Shown here in pieces: positions 26,901 to 34,580 of a DNA stretch of 64,000 bases (position 1 is the first letter of the stretch; each line of letters starts with the position of its first letter). The stretch lies in assembly GCA_046541515.1 (NCBI GenBank), contig JBKHDD010000003.1:1-64000 (forward strand). Reading direction: 5' to 3'. The stretch is from CAYFVR01 sp046541515. GTDB lineage: Bacteria; Desulfobacterota; Desulfobacteria; Desulfobacterales; Desulfococcaceae. The notes beneath the pieces were generated by a model. It worked only from the letters and a program-made list of their open reading frames with translations, was not told the DNA's origin and did no database searches. The translations under genes were made by a program, and so were the position numbers.

Positions 26901-27357
26901 TTTACCGCCGGAACATCCGAGCGTAGCAACCCTTCAATCCAACCTCGCCACGGTGCTGCAAGATTTAGGCGAGTTGGCGCTGGCGCGGGAACTGTTCGAA
27001 AAGGCCCTGAAATCCGACGAAGCGAATTTCCCTCCGGGCCATCCCTCCATTGCCATCTGCCAAAACAACCTTGCGCTGGTGCTAAAAGCTTTGGGCGAGT
27101 TGGCGTTGGCGCGGGAACTGTACGAACAGGCGCTTCATTCCCTCGAAGAAAACCTGCCGCCGGGGCATCCGAACATACCAACCTTTCAATCCAACCTCGT
27201 CATAGTGCTGAAAGATATGGGCGAATTGGTGCCTGCGTTGGAGCTCGCCCAACAAGCCTACAGCTCGCGCAAGGAAAAACTCGGCCCCGCCCACCCCGAC
27301 ACCCAAAACTCGGAAAAATTGCTGAAGGAACTTCAGGAAAAAATCGAGAAGGGCTGA
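23965..27357 (+). CDS. NB-ARC/STAND NTPase with C-terminal TPR repeats (candidate defence sensor)
   Basis: The 1130-residue protein has an N-terminal domain of unknown fold (1-290, mostly helical, coiled coil at about 220-270). An NB-ARC-type NTPase follows, with Walker A GTGGLGKT at about 347-354, Walker B in LVVLDNFPEN near 425, and a GLPLALELA box. After a winged-helix-like region come ten 42-residue TPR units (residues 713-1130). This effector-NTPase-sensor layout is that of STAND proteins, several of which act as antiphage sensors; the effector here is unrecognised. The start is TTG with AAAGGA eight bases upstream. It is flanked by BrnTA and an AAA/PD-(D/E)XK gene. Confidence 0.85.
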   Translation: MIGLDLFTLTVTTIAPGVLSGMIANPSDRAFCRIMGDIVSRMKEGGPPVNHDLQRAARRSYLRAIRGVGLRALAEERERRGWLGRTVGHALFPSETVRSLSDIEKKLNRRIRDVDTAPCVSPPPVEEDEIPLLLQPRDASARERLAALRDQSNEKILRLLEAWRLPIPERFVALVRDGWEERGRRVDGFDLMCGFFQEELKTNEKVRSIFQSQLLANLDIGLDQIIGGLEELGRKLDAMHGDIRDVGEGVRGLERDVRFVRQRLEDGDPASVRDAEPVEYLPLPESRDVLPPVQPLPPNHVMPLRSREGLFVGRMAEIWALHDTLQHRGAAIVDGASGGGEPVGMIVGTGGLGKTQLAAEYVRRFGFLYPGGVFWIPAERGLSEMAAVLARHGAASAELDPRMEIPEQLQAIWRELERRGRDTLVVLDNFPENEPLAPWLPPGAVVRVAVTTRRRDLTRYAEVRLDFMTPEEGARLVNMNRNLGPDAERISEALGGLPLALELARNYLGVQPGMSVEKLLAKMAEFGEMAVLRSFEGKYADQMPSGHVKEVAATIAMSWELASEPARRVLRALALLAPVPVPMRLVRRVFPDWESEDLLEDPVEAAAAELAVKLSLANLDEDADPVVHRLVAGFAREVEEADPDLTDRVARAVEEEMERASDDMDTAALRELGKMVPHAEHLLDAADVGDERAAEISNWLRWHYRNAGQYRNAERAGRLSLEWAERLHEPGHPEIAGRQSNLALVLQDLGELASARELLEQALHFFEESLPLGHPSIARCQSNLAFVLKDLGELAPARELFEKALESDEANFPPGHPSIAISQNNLATVLKDLGELSSARELYEQALHSLEENLPPGHPNIATFQSNLALVLQDLGELAPARELLGKALKSDETSFPPGHPSITRCQNNLATVLKDLGELMPARELFEQALHSLEENLPSGHPNVAILQSNLAMVLQNLGELKPAWEMYEKALRSLEGILPPEHPSVATLQSNLATVLQDLGELALARELFEKALKSDEANFPPGHPSIAICQNNLALVLKALGELALARELYEQALHSLEENLPPGHPNIPTFQSNLVIVLKDMGELVPALELAQQAYSSRKEKLGPAHPDTQNSEKLLKELQEKIEKG
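26101..27357 (+). repeat. Ten tandem 126-bp units encoding kinesin-light-chain-type TPRs
   Basis: Unit starts are spaced exactly 126 bases: 26101, 26227, 26353, 26479, 26605, 26731, 26857, 26983, 27109 and 27235. Inner units fall into two types. Type A has KSDEANFPPGHPSIA (26353, 26605, 26983). Type B has HSLEENLPPGHPN (26479, 26731, 27109, with 26857 a variant). They alternate as 84-residue super-repeats, and outer units are more diverged. This implies recent duplication or conversion inside the sensor domain. Confidence 0.92.
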
Positions 27358-27416
27358 TCGCCCCATCGCGCCCCCCTCGCCGAAACGAAAAAAACACCCT
27401 CCCCGGAGGACGCCCC

Positions 27417-29192
27417 ATGAAATTCCCCTACGGCATCAGCCATTTCGAAACCATCGCCACCGAGGATTATTTCTACCAGGACCGAACCGACCGGATTCCC
27501 CTCGTGGAGGAAACCGGAAAAAACCTGCTCTTCATCCGCCCCCGCCGGTTCGGCAAAAGCCTCTGGCTCTCGACGCTCCGGCACTACTACGACATCGCGT
27601 TCCAAGACCGTTTCGAGGAACTCTTCGGCGGGCTGGCCATCGGGAAAAACCCGACCCAGGAGCGGAATCGGTATTTCTGCCTCCGCTGGGACTTCTCCTG
27701 CGTGGACCCCACCGGCACGGCGGAGGACATCGCCCGCTCCCTGTCCGATCACCTGAACATCCGCGCCCGATCCTTCGCCATGTACTACAAACGACGTTTC
27801 GATCTTCCGGAAATCCGCATCGACAACGACAACGGGATGGCCTCTTTCTTCTCGATCCTGGACGCCGTTTACGCCATGGGCCACCCGTTCCATCTCTTCA
27901 TCGACGAATACGACAATTTCGCCAACGAGATCATGTCCGGCATCCGGAATTCCCGGGACGAATACAACGCCCTGGTTCACGAGAAGGGACCGCTGAAGAC
28001 GCTGTTCAAATCGTTGAAATCGGCCGCGGGCGAGGGACTTCTCGAACGGATGTTCATCACCGGCGTTTCCCCGGTGGTCATGACGGACATCACCTCCGGG
28101 TTCAATATCGCGGAGGACATTTACCTCGATCGCCAATTCAACGATCTCTGCGGGTTCACCGAGCCGGAAATCCGGACGATATTCCAGGAACTCCAACGGG
28201 AATCGGACCTTCCCGATCCGGAATCGACCATGGACATGCTCCGGACCTACTACAACGGCTACACCTTCGGACCACTTCCCGGCGAAAGAATCTACAACCC
28301 CACCATGATCCTGTACTTCTTCAAGCACTACCAAAAACAAGGCGAATACCCCCGCCAAATGCTGGACGCCAATTTGGCCACCGACGAGGCCAAGCTGGAA
28401 TTCGCGGCCGGACTGCCCCGGGGCCGCCAGCTCCTGCTGGACATCGTCCGGGACGCCGAACCGGTGACGATCACCGGAATCTCCAAGCGGTTCGGGGTGG
28501 CGGAAATGTTGAACGAAGCGGCCAAAACCCACGACTTCGCGGTCTCGTTTCTCTATTATTTCGGCGTCCTCAGCGTCACGGGGATGACGGCGGAAGGCCA
28601 ATTGGAATTGCGCGTGCCCAATCTGGTGGTCCGGGGGATGTACGTCAACGGCATCGCCCGGTTTCTCATTCCCGATCCCGGAGTCCGGGACGACGGCCGC
28701 AACGCGGCGGAAAAGGTCTTCACCAAAGGCGACATCGGCCCGCTCGCCGAATTCGTGGAAACCCGCTATTTCCAGGTGTTCCGAAACCGGGACTACCGCT
28801 GGGCCAACGAACTCACCGTGAAGACCGCCTTCCTCACCCTGCTCTACGACGACATCCGCTTCGTCATGGATTCCGAGCGGGAAACCCGCCGGGGCTACGC
28901 CGACCTCACCATGATCGTCCGCCCGGACATGCGGAAATACGCCCTGCTGGACGTGCTGATCGAATTTAAATTTGTGACATTGGCCGAAGCGAACGTGACG
29001 GGAGAAGAAGCCCGCGATCTTTCGCCGGAGGAAATTCAAGCCCTGCCGGCCATGCGGACAAAAATGGACGAAGCCAAGGCGCAGGCCCGCCGTTACGCCG
29101 CCGAGATCGAGAAAAAGCACGGGAATTTGCGGCTGAAAACCTTCGCGGTGGCCAGTTTGGGATTCGAGCGGTTGTGGGCGGAATCGGTGTGA
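27417..29192 (+). CDS. AAA-ATPase-like and PD-(D/E)XK nuclease domain protein
   Basis: The 591-residue protein belongs to the AAA-ATPase-like/DUF1703 group. A nucleotide-binding segment RPRRFGKSLWLS is at about residues 41-52 and a Walker B-like FHLFIDEYDN at about 158-167. A helical middle follows, then a C-terminal PD-(D/E)XK nuclease-like domain whose core is visible as YADLTMIV followed by LIEFKF (about 494-516). Members are abundant, often multi-copy, in anaerobes, with mobile-element or defence associations; function is unproven. The start at 27417 follows CGGAGGACG and lies 59 bases after the STAND stop, so the two are probably co-transcribed. Confidence 0.85.
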   Translation: MKFPYGISHFETIATEDYFYQDRTDRIPLVEETGKNLLFIRPRRFGKSLWLSTLRHYYDIAFQDRFEELFGGLAIGKNPTQERNRYFCLRWDFSCVDPTGTAEDIARSLSDHLNIRARSFAMYYKRRFDLPEIRIDNDNGMASFFSILDAVYAMGHPFHLFIDEYDNFANEIMSGIRNSRDEYNALVHEKGPLKTLFKSLKSAAGEGLLERMFITGVSPVVMTDITSGFNIAEDIYLDRQFNDLCGFTEPEIRTIFQELQRESDLPDPESTMDMLRTYYNGYTFGPLPGERIYNPTMILYFFKHYQKQGEYPRQMLDANLATDEAKLEFAAGLPRGRQLLLDIVRDAEPVTITGISKRFGVAEMLNEAAKTHDFAVSFLYYFGVLSVTGMTAEGQLELRVPNLVVRGMYVNGIARFLIPDPGVRDDGRNAAEKVFTKGDIGPLAEFVETRYFQVFRNRDYRWANELTVKTAFLTLLYDDIRFVMDSERETRRGYADLTMIVRPDMRKYALLDVLIEFKFVTLAEANVTGEEARDLSPEEIQALPAMRTKMDEAKAQARRYAAEIEKKHGNLRLKTFAVASLGFERLWAESV

Positions 29193-29235
29193 CGAAACGG
29201 GGGGACGAATCCGGCTCTATCGATTCCAACGGGTC

Positions 29236-29296
29236 GGGAGGCACGGGAGGCAGAGCCTCCCGGAAGGCGTTCCCAGGCCGGAGCCGGGGAACGAGA
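29236..29296. repeat. Double-hairpin intergenic repeat between convergent genes
   Basis: Two adjacent palindromes, GGGAGGC..GCCTCCC (29245-29251 and 29255-29261) and GTTCCC..GGGAAC (29269-29274 and 29287-29292), form a dense palindromic element between the convergent AAA/PD-(D/E)XK and ATP-grasp genes. It resembles repetitive extragenic palindromes that recur in many genomes and may serve as a bidirectional terminator. Confidence 0.6.
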
Positions 29297-29298
29297 GG

Positions 29299-30084
29299 CT
29301 AAATCCGCTCGTCGGCGATCAACGCTTCCATGACTTTGTGGTAATCCATGCCGGCGGCGGCGAAGCCCTGGCGGCCGTATTTCATGTTGCCTTCCAGCAC
29401 GTAGAAGCGGCCGGCGTGGAGCAGGACGTCCACGCCCACGTCGTCCCAGCGGCAGGCCCGGGCGGTGTGGACCGCCAGCTCCACCGCTTCGGGGGGAACC
29501 GGTTTGGTGGAAATCCGCCCGCCCGCCCCGACATTGGACCGAAAGTCCCCCGGCGGGGCGATTCGCCAGTAGGCCAGCACCGGCTCGCCGCCGATGACCA
29601 CCACCCGGATGTCCCGGTCGGCGGGCAAATATTCCTGGAGATAGGCGGCGGTGGAAACCTGGTCGCGGTAGGCGTCGAGGTCCGCCGGGCTCCGGACGAG
29701 GAAAACGCCCCGCCCCAGGGCCGACCCCCGGGGCACCTTGGCCACGAAGGGAAAGTCGAATTGAGACAGCGCCTTGTCCCGCCATCGTTTTCCGAAAAAG
29801 ACCCGGGTTCGGGGACGGGGAATGTCCAGGAGTTCAAACAAGGTGTTCTGTTTGATCTTGTCCTGGGCGCAGCAGTAGCTGTGAAAACTCGGGAAGGTCG
29901 GCTTGCCCATGGCGTCGAAGAGGTCTGCGTAGAAAGTGGTCGGATAGTAGATTTTCCGCGCCTTCCGGATCAGTTTGGTCTCCTCCGGGGAGTAGTCGCA
30001 GAAATGGGTGCGGATGCCGATGGTGTGGACGTTTCGGCATTTCCGAAGCCGCCGTTCCAATGCGATGACCCGTCGCTCTCTCAT
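29299..30084 (-). CDS. ATP-grasp (RimK-like) ligase family protein
   Basis: The 261-residue protein has ATP-grasp features: FPFVAKVPRGSALGRGVFLV as the ATP-binding lysine and glycine loop, LQEYLPADRDIRVVVIGGE as the central motif, and DVLLHAGRFYVLEGNMKYGR as the Mg-binding end. RimK-like ligases join an amino acid or carboxylate to an amine or peptide; the substrate here is unknown. The start MRERRVIAL at 30084 was chosen by homology-like length; the ribosome binding site is weak. It sits 61 bases downstream of the hybrid kinase gene on the same strand. Confidence 0.85.
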   Translation of the reverse strand: MRERRVIALERRLRKCRNVHTIGIRTHFCDYSPEETKLIRKARKIYYPTTFYADLFDAMGKPTFPSFHSYCCAQDKIKQNTLFELLDIPRPRTRVFFGKRWRDKALSQFDFPFVAKVPRGSALGRGVFLVRSPADLDAYRDQVSTAAYLQEYLPADRDIRVVVIGGEPVLAYWRIAPPGDFRSNVGAGGRISTKPVPPEAVELAVHTARACRWDDVGVDVLLHAGRFYVLEGNMKYGRQGFAAAGMDYHKVMEALIADERI

Positions 30085-30145
30085 GGCCACTTCATACCAT
30101 AAACCGCCGGGTTCCCGCAAAGAAATCGCGGGAAACGAGGTCGGG

Positions 30146-33100
30146 TCATCCCCTTTGGGAGGACATCGCCCGCTGGACGGCGGCAAAGGCCTTGACCAGG
30201 TCGGCCAGCTTTGCCTCGGCGTCGGACGAGCGGCCGTCCGCGGAAGCCTCCTCGATTTCCCGGGCCAGGGACGCCATCCGTTCGGCGCCCATCTGGGCCG
30301 AGGCCCCTTTGATGGAGTGGACAATATCGGTGGCCGAGCGGCCGTTCTCGGAGGCCAGGGCGGAAGCCAGCGCCCGCAGCCGTTCCGGCATTTCCGCCAG
30401 GTAAAGCTTCCGCAACCGTTCGGCCATGATTTCGTTTCCCATCAACCGGTCCAGCATGGCGGCCCGGTTCCAGACGATGGGGGCGTCCGGTGGGGACGCC
30501 GGCGCCTTCCCTTTCGGACGGGGCCGGGAATCTTTCGGCGGCGCTTCTTCTGGCGGCAACGGCAGCCATTGGGCCAGGGTCGCCCGAAAGGTGCGGGAAT
30601 CGATCGGTTTGGCCAGGTAGGCGTTCATGCCCGCGGCGAAGCAGGCTTCCCGGTCCCCCTGGACCGCGTGGGCGGTCATGGCGATGATCGGAATCTTCGG
30701 GTTGCGCGCGGGAGAAGCCGGTCCTCGGATGCGCCGGGCCGCCTCCAGTCCGTCCATTTCCGGCATTTGAATGTCCATCAGCACCAGGTCGTAGGAATCG
30801 GCGGCCAGTGCCCCGAGGGCTTCCCGGCCGTTGGCGGCGATCTCCGCGGCCAATCCCATCTTTTCCAGCAGGCCCAGGGCCACTTGTTGATTGATGGCGT
30901 TGTCCTCCACCAGGAGAATCCGGGGAGGCGGCGCGTCCGTTGGATCCCGGGCGTCCCGGACCGCGTGGCGGGTCACGATGGCGCGGGGAGCGTTTTCCCG
31001 GCAAGGCGGGGTCCCCATGGCCATGGAGAGCACCGACTTGAATTCATCGGTGCGGATGGGTTTGGCGGCATAGGCCGCGAAGCCGATATCCTGGAAGCGT
31101 CGGGCCTCCCCCCGGCTCCCCAATTGGGTCAGCAACACCATCCGGGTTGCGGCCAGCTCCGGATCGGACTGGATGGCCCGGCCCAGGGTTTCCCCGTCCA
31201 TGTCCTCCATCCGCCGGTCGATGATCGCCATGGCGAAGGGATCCTTCTCCCTTCGGGCGCGGCGCAGCCGCGTCAGCGCCTCGGCCCCGCTTTCGGTTTC
31301 CTCCGGACGCATGTTCCAGGCGGCAAGCCGCCGGGTCAGCAGGGTCCGGCCCGCGGGGTGATTGGCCACGACCAGCACGCGCGCGCCCGAAAGATCGGCG
31401 GTTCGCTCTTCCTCCCGTCGGGCCGCCGGGTCCCCTTTTTTCAGCCGGACGGTGAACCAGAATTCGCTCCCCTCCCCCACCGCGCTTTCCACTCCGATGC
31501 GGCCGCCCATTTGATGAACCAGCCGCCGGGAAATGGCCAGACCAAGGCCGGTGCCCCCGTATTTTCGGTTGACGGAGGCGTCCGCCTGTTGAAACTCGTC
31601 GAACAGCAGGTCCAGCCGATCCGCCGGAATTCCGATGCCGGTGTCCCGAACGGAAAACCGAAGCAGAACATCCTCCCCGGTTTCCTCCACCGCCCAGCCC
31701 AGGATGACCACCTCCCCCGCCAGGGTGAATTTGACGGCGTTTACGGCCAAATTGGCCAGGATCTGGCGAAGACGGCCCGGGTCGCCCCGGAGCCGGGTGG
31801 GCGCCTCCGGGTCAACGGCGCAGAGCAACTCCAGCCCCTTTTCCTCCGCCCGCGGCGAAAGAGAACCGCCCAGGTCGTCCATGAGACCGGTCAAATCGAA
31901 ATCCAGCTCCTCCAGCTCCAGCTTTCCGGCTTCGATTTTGGAGAAATCCAGGATGTCGTTGATGATGTCCAGCAGGGATTCCCCGCTGGTCCGAAGGATT
32001 TGGGCGCATCTCCGTTGTTCGTCGTTGAGTTCCATGTCCATCAGCAGGCCGGTCATGCCGATGATTCCGTTGAGCGGCGTCCGGATTTCGTGGCTCATGT
32101 GGGCCAGAAATTCGCTTTTGGCCACGCTGGCCTGGGCCGCACGTTCCGCCTCCGTTCGCAGGGCGTCCACCAGCTCCAGGTTGGCCAGCGCCAGGGTGAT
32201 CGACTCGACCACCGCGGCGATCAGCGGAGAACGTTCCTCGAAGTCGGGCCCCCCGTCGGCCTTCGGGGCGGCCAATACCAGTATGCCCAGCGGTCGTCCC
32301 CGAACCGACAAATGCAGGCAGCGGACGGCGTTCGACGCGTCGGTCTCGGGTGTCTCCGGACAAGGCGCGGCCAAGGCCGACGCCAGTTCCAAGCCGGGGC
32401 CGGCGGCCCGTTCGGCCAGGGCGGGGCAGAACCGCCCGAAAAAGCAGGCCGGCGCCGCATGGGCCGGGTCGCCCCAAACCGCCGCGGTTTGAAAACTCCC
32501 GGTTTTTTGGCCCGGAATCCCCAGCCTGCCGCTCCAGGGGGCCAGCAACACCCCGGCCTCCTCGGTGATGACCTCGTAGGCCGCCGACGGAGATTCGCAG
32601 GCCAGAAGCCGCTCGTTCATGCGGTTGAGGGCCGCCATTTGGGCGTCGTGGCGCTGGATTTCCTCCAGTCGCAGCAACAGCTCCTCCTCCATCCGTTTTC
32701 GGGCGGTAATGTCGATGACGGTGCCGGTGATCCGTCCGGGCCGCCCGGCCGGGTCGGGCTCGAAGCTTCGGCCGCGGTCGAGAATCCATATCCAGTCTCC
32801 CGACGCGGAGCGAAGTCGGTATTCCGATTCGTAGGGGGTAAGCCTTCCGCTGGCGATCTGGGCGTAGCGTTGGTTCATGGTTTCCCGATCCTCCGGGTGC
32901 ATGCGCTCCATCCAGCTTTCCACGCCCAATTCCACATCGGGCGGCAATTCCCCGACAAGGCGCCGATGTCGCTCGTCGGTAAAGGTTTCCCCGGTGCGCA
33001 AATTGGCGGCGTACAGCCCGATGCCCCCGGCCTCCAACGCCAGTTCGAGCCGTTCGCCGAGCTGGTGAAATTCGTGTTCGATTCGTTGGGCCGTCATGAC

Positions 33101-33718
33101 AATTCGGCTCAGGCTTATCAGGAGAATTCCCAAGATGAAGAGCAGGAGGGAAACGGCATGGAACCCGGAAACGGACAAAAAAGCGGAAGACGACGATCCA
33201 AAGAATAGGGTGTGAAGGGTCCGCGCCGCGCTGACGCCAAACAGGACTCCAAGCCCGGCCGTCATGACCATGTCCCCTGCGCCGAAGAAAGGGGGGCGGC
33301 GCGTCCACAGCAATTGGACGGACCACGACGAAAAGCCGACAATAAAAAGCGAAATGGCCACAATTCGGGCGTTCATGTCGGGCTGGACGTAGGTAAAATA
33401 CCAAAAAACCCCCACAACCAGGACCGAAAACGCCATTTCCCACCCCCGGACCGCGGAACGGTCCCGAAAGGCAAGTACGCCGCGACAATTGAGCAACAAG
33501 GAGCAAACGAACAGGTAATTGGGCAATACAATGCCGGCCCATGGCGGAAGGTGCGGCTGGACCGCCAGCAACCCGAAGCCGAGGGTCGCGCATGCCGGCG
33601 CGGTTATCCAATTGCCGAATCCGGGATAGGTGCGGCCGGTCCAGTAAATCGTCCCCATGATTGCCGTGTTGGAAAATTCGATGCAGATCAGGGAAATGAG
33701 GAGAGTTTGAATGTCCAT
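30146..33718 (-). CDS. Membrane hybrid histidine kinase with PAS, GAF-like, two receiver and HPt domains
   Basis: The 1190-residue sensor kinase has about seven membrane segments in residues 1-210, a PAS fold (225-345), a GAF-like region (360-510), HisKA with phospho-acceptor His in SHEIRTPLNG (about 542) and a HATPase domain (DTGIGIP, GGTGLGLA). Receiver 1 (about 776-885) has the aspartate in AIIDRRMEDMDG but a degenerate acidic pocket (VVANHP). Receiver 2 (about 930-1045) is canonical (LVEDN, LMDIQMPEMDG). The HPt histidine lies in VHSIKGASAQMG (about 1132). The chain supports a multi-step phosphorelay. No cognate response regulator is adjacent. Confidence 0.92.
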   Translation of the reverse strand: MDIQTLLISLICIEFSNTAIMGTIYWTGRTYPGFGNWITAPACATLGFGLLAVQPHLPPWAGIVLPNYLFVCSLLLNCRGVLAFRDRSAVRGWEMAFSVLVVGVFWYFTYVQPDMNARIVAISLFIVGFSSWSVQLLWTRRPPFFGAGDMVMTAGLGVLFGVSAARTLHTLFFGSSSSAFLSVSGFHAVSLLLFILGILLISLSRIVMTAQRIEHEFHQLGERLELALEAGGIGLYAANLRTGETFTDERHRRLVGELPPDVELGVESWMERMHPEDRETMNQRYAQIASGRLTPYESEYRLRSASGDWIWILDRGRSFEPDPAGRPGRITGTVIDITARKRMEEELLLRLEEIQRHDAQMAALNRMNERLLACESPSAAYEVITEEAGVLLAPWSGRLGIPGQKTGSFQTAAVWGDPAHAAPACFFGRFCPALAERAAGPGLELASALAAPCPETPETDASNAVRCLHLSVRGRPLGILVLAAPKADGGPDFEERSPLIAAVVESITLALANLELVDALRTEAERAAQASVAKSEFLAHMSHEIRTPLNGIIGMTGLLMDMELNDEQRRCAQILRTSGESLLDIINDILDFSKIEAGKLELEELDFDLTGLMDDLGGSLSPRAEEKGLELLCAVDPEAPTRLRGDPGRLRQILANLAVNAVKFTLAGEVVILGWAVEETGEDVLLRFSVRDTGIGIPADRLDLLFDEFQQADASVNRKYGGTGLGLAISRRLVHQMGGRIGVESAVGEGSEFWFTVRLKKGDPAARREEERTADLSGARVLVVANHPAGRTLLTRRLAAWNMRPEETESGAEALTRLRRARREKDPFAMAIIDRRMEDMDGETLGRAIQSDPELAATRMVLLTQLGSRGEARRFQDIGFAAYAAKPIRTDEFKSVLSMAMGTPPCRENAPRAIVTRHAVRDARDPTDAPPPRILLVEDNAINQQVALGLLEKMGLAAEIAANGREALGALAADSYDLVLMDIQMPEMDGLEAARRIRGPASPARNPKIPIIAMTAHAVQGDREACFAAGMNAYLAKPIDSRTFRATLAQWLPLPPEEAPPKDSRPRPKGKAPASPPDAPIVWNRAAMLDRLMGNEIMAERLRKLYLAEMPERLRALASALASENGRSATDIVHSIKGASAQMGAERMASLAREIEEASADGRSSDAEAKLADLVKAFAAVQRAMSSQRG

Positions 33719-33836
33719 ATCCGCCCCTTGGACTTGGCAACCGGCGATGGTTTACAGCCGCCACCGCGCGAGGCCGACGAGGCCGCGGTCCGGCCCAAAT
33801 CGGAGGGAAGGCGGGATTGGCGTGAAACGGAGGGGA

Positions 33837-34580
33837 CTACTCGGGCGCTTCCAGCGCGAAGGCCCGGGACGGCAGGCTCTGGTTGGTCCAGAATCGGTCC
33901 ACCCGGAGGTCGAAACGGGCCGATTCGTCGGCGGAGAGAAGGGTCAGGCGATCCAAGGTTCGAATTCCCTCCGGCCCGGCTTCGCCGGTTTTCAGCACCG
34001 CGCGATATTGGCGTTCTCCGGAGGCATATCGTTCCACCGCCACCGGACGCTCGCCCTCCGCGTCCAGCTCCACGGCCAGGATGCGCCGGTTCCAGCGGTC
34101 GGTCAGGATCAGCCGGTCGCCTTCCAAAACGATCCCGCGCGGGGCGACCGCGGGAACCCGTCCCGCCAGCAACCGGATGGCCTCCCGGGCGCGGATGGGA
34201 ATGCCCAGCGCCGATTTGAGGCTGGGATTGGGGGAATGGACCCGAAAGCCGTTGTTTTCCGGCCCCGGCCGGGCGGCCAGAATTTCGCCGTCGGTCACCA
34301 GGGTGGAAATGGGCCGTCCCACCGGGTCCAGCAGGCTGACCCGCAGATGGGCCGGCGCCTTGCCCACCCAGACGGCGCGCCCCACCTGCCGCGTTTCGTC
34401 CCGGATCAGCTCCGCGGTCCCGGACCCCTTGAGGGTTCGAATCCCCTGGTTGAAATCCCGGACCGCCGCCCAGGCGGCCTCGGCCTCGACGGTGGGCGGC
34501 GGGGGCGGACGCAAGGCCGCGCAGCCGGTCAGACCGGCCAGCAAGAGCCAAAGCATGGCCGCGGAACCGGCGCGATTCAT
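33837..34580 (-). CDS. LolB/DUF4292-like outer-membrane lipoprotein
   Basis: The 247-residue protein has a signal peptide and lipobox LTGC. It is followed by a beta-rich domain resembling LolB or DUF4292 lipoproteins, which fold into a half-barrel that handles lipidated proteins. Visible cues are GSGTAELIR, VWVGKAPAHLRVSLLDPVGR and a regular strand pattern. LolB identity is plausible but not certain. Its ATG overlaps the upstream TPR-lipoprotein stop by 4 bases, so the two are translated together. Confidence 0.72.
   Translation of the reverse strand: MNRAGSAAMLWLLLAGLTGCAALRPPPPPTVEAEAAWAAVRDFNQGIRTLKGSGTAELIRDETRQVGRAVWVGKAPAHLRVSLLDPVGRPISTLVTDGEILAARPGPENNGFRVHSPNPSLKSALGIPIRAREAIRLLAGRVPAVAPRGIVLEGDRLILTDRWNRRILAVELDAEGERPVAVERYASGERQYRAVLKTGEAGPEGIRTLDRLTLLSADESARFDLRVDRFWTNQSLPSRAFALEAPE

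Noticed and set aside
26101..27357. Regular direct repeats that could suggest a CRISPR array
   Set aside because: The repeats are coding, contiguous and in frame with a TPR protein. There are no unique spacers and no cas genes.
25740..27416. Long open frame in another frame over the TPR repeats, in frame with the downstream AAA/PD-(D/E)XK gene
   Set aside because: The translation is low-complexity Gly/Arg-rich and exists because 126-base repeats keep every frame periodic. The real start of the downstream gene has a good ribosome binding site at 27417.
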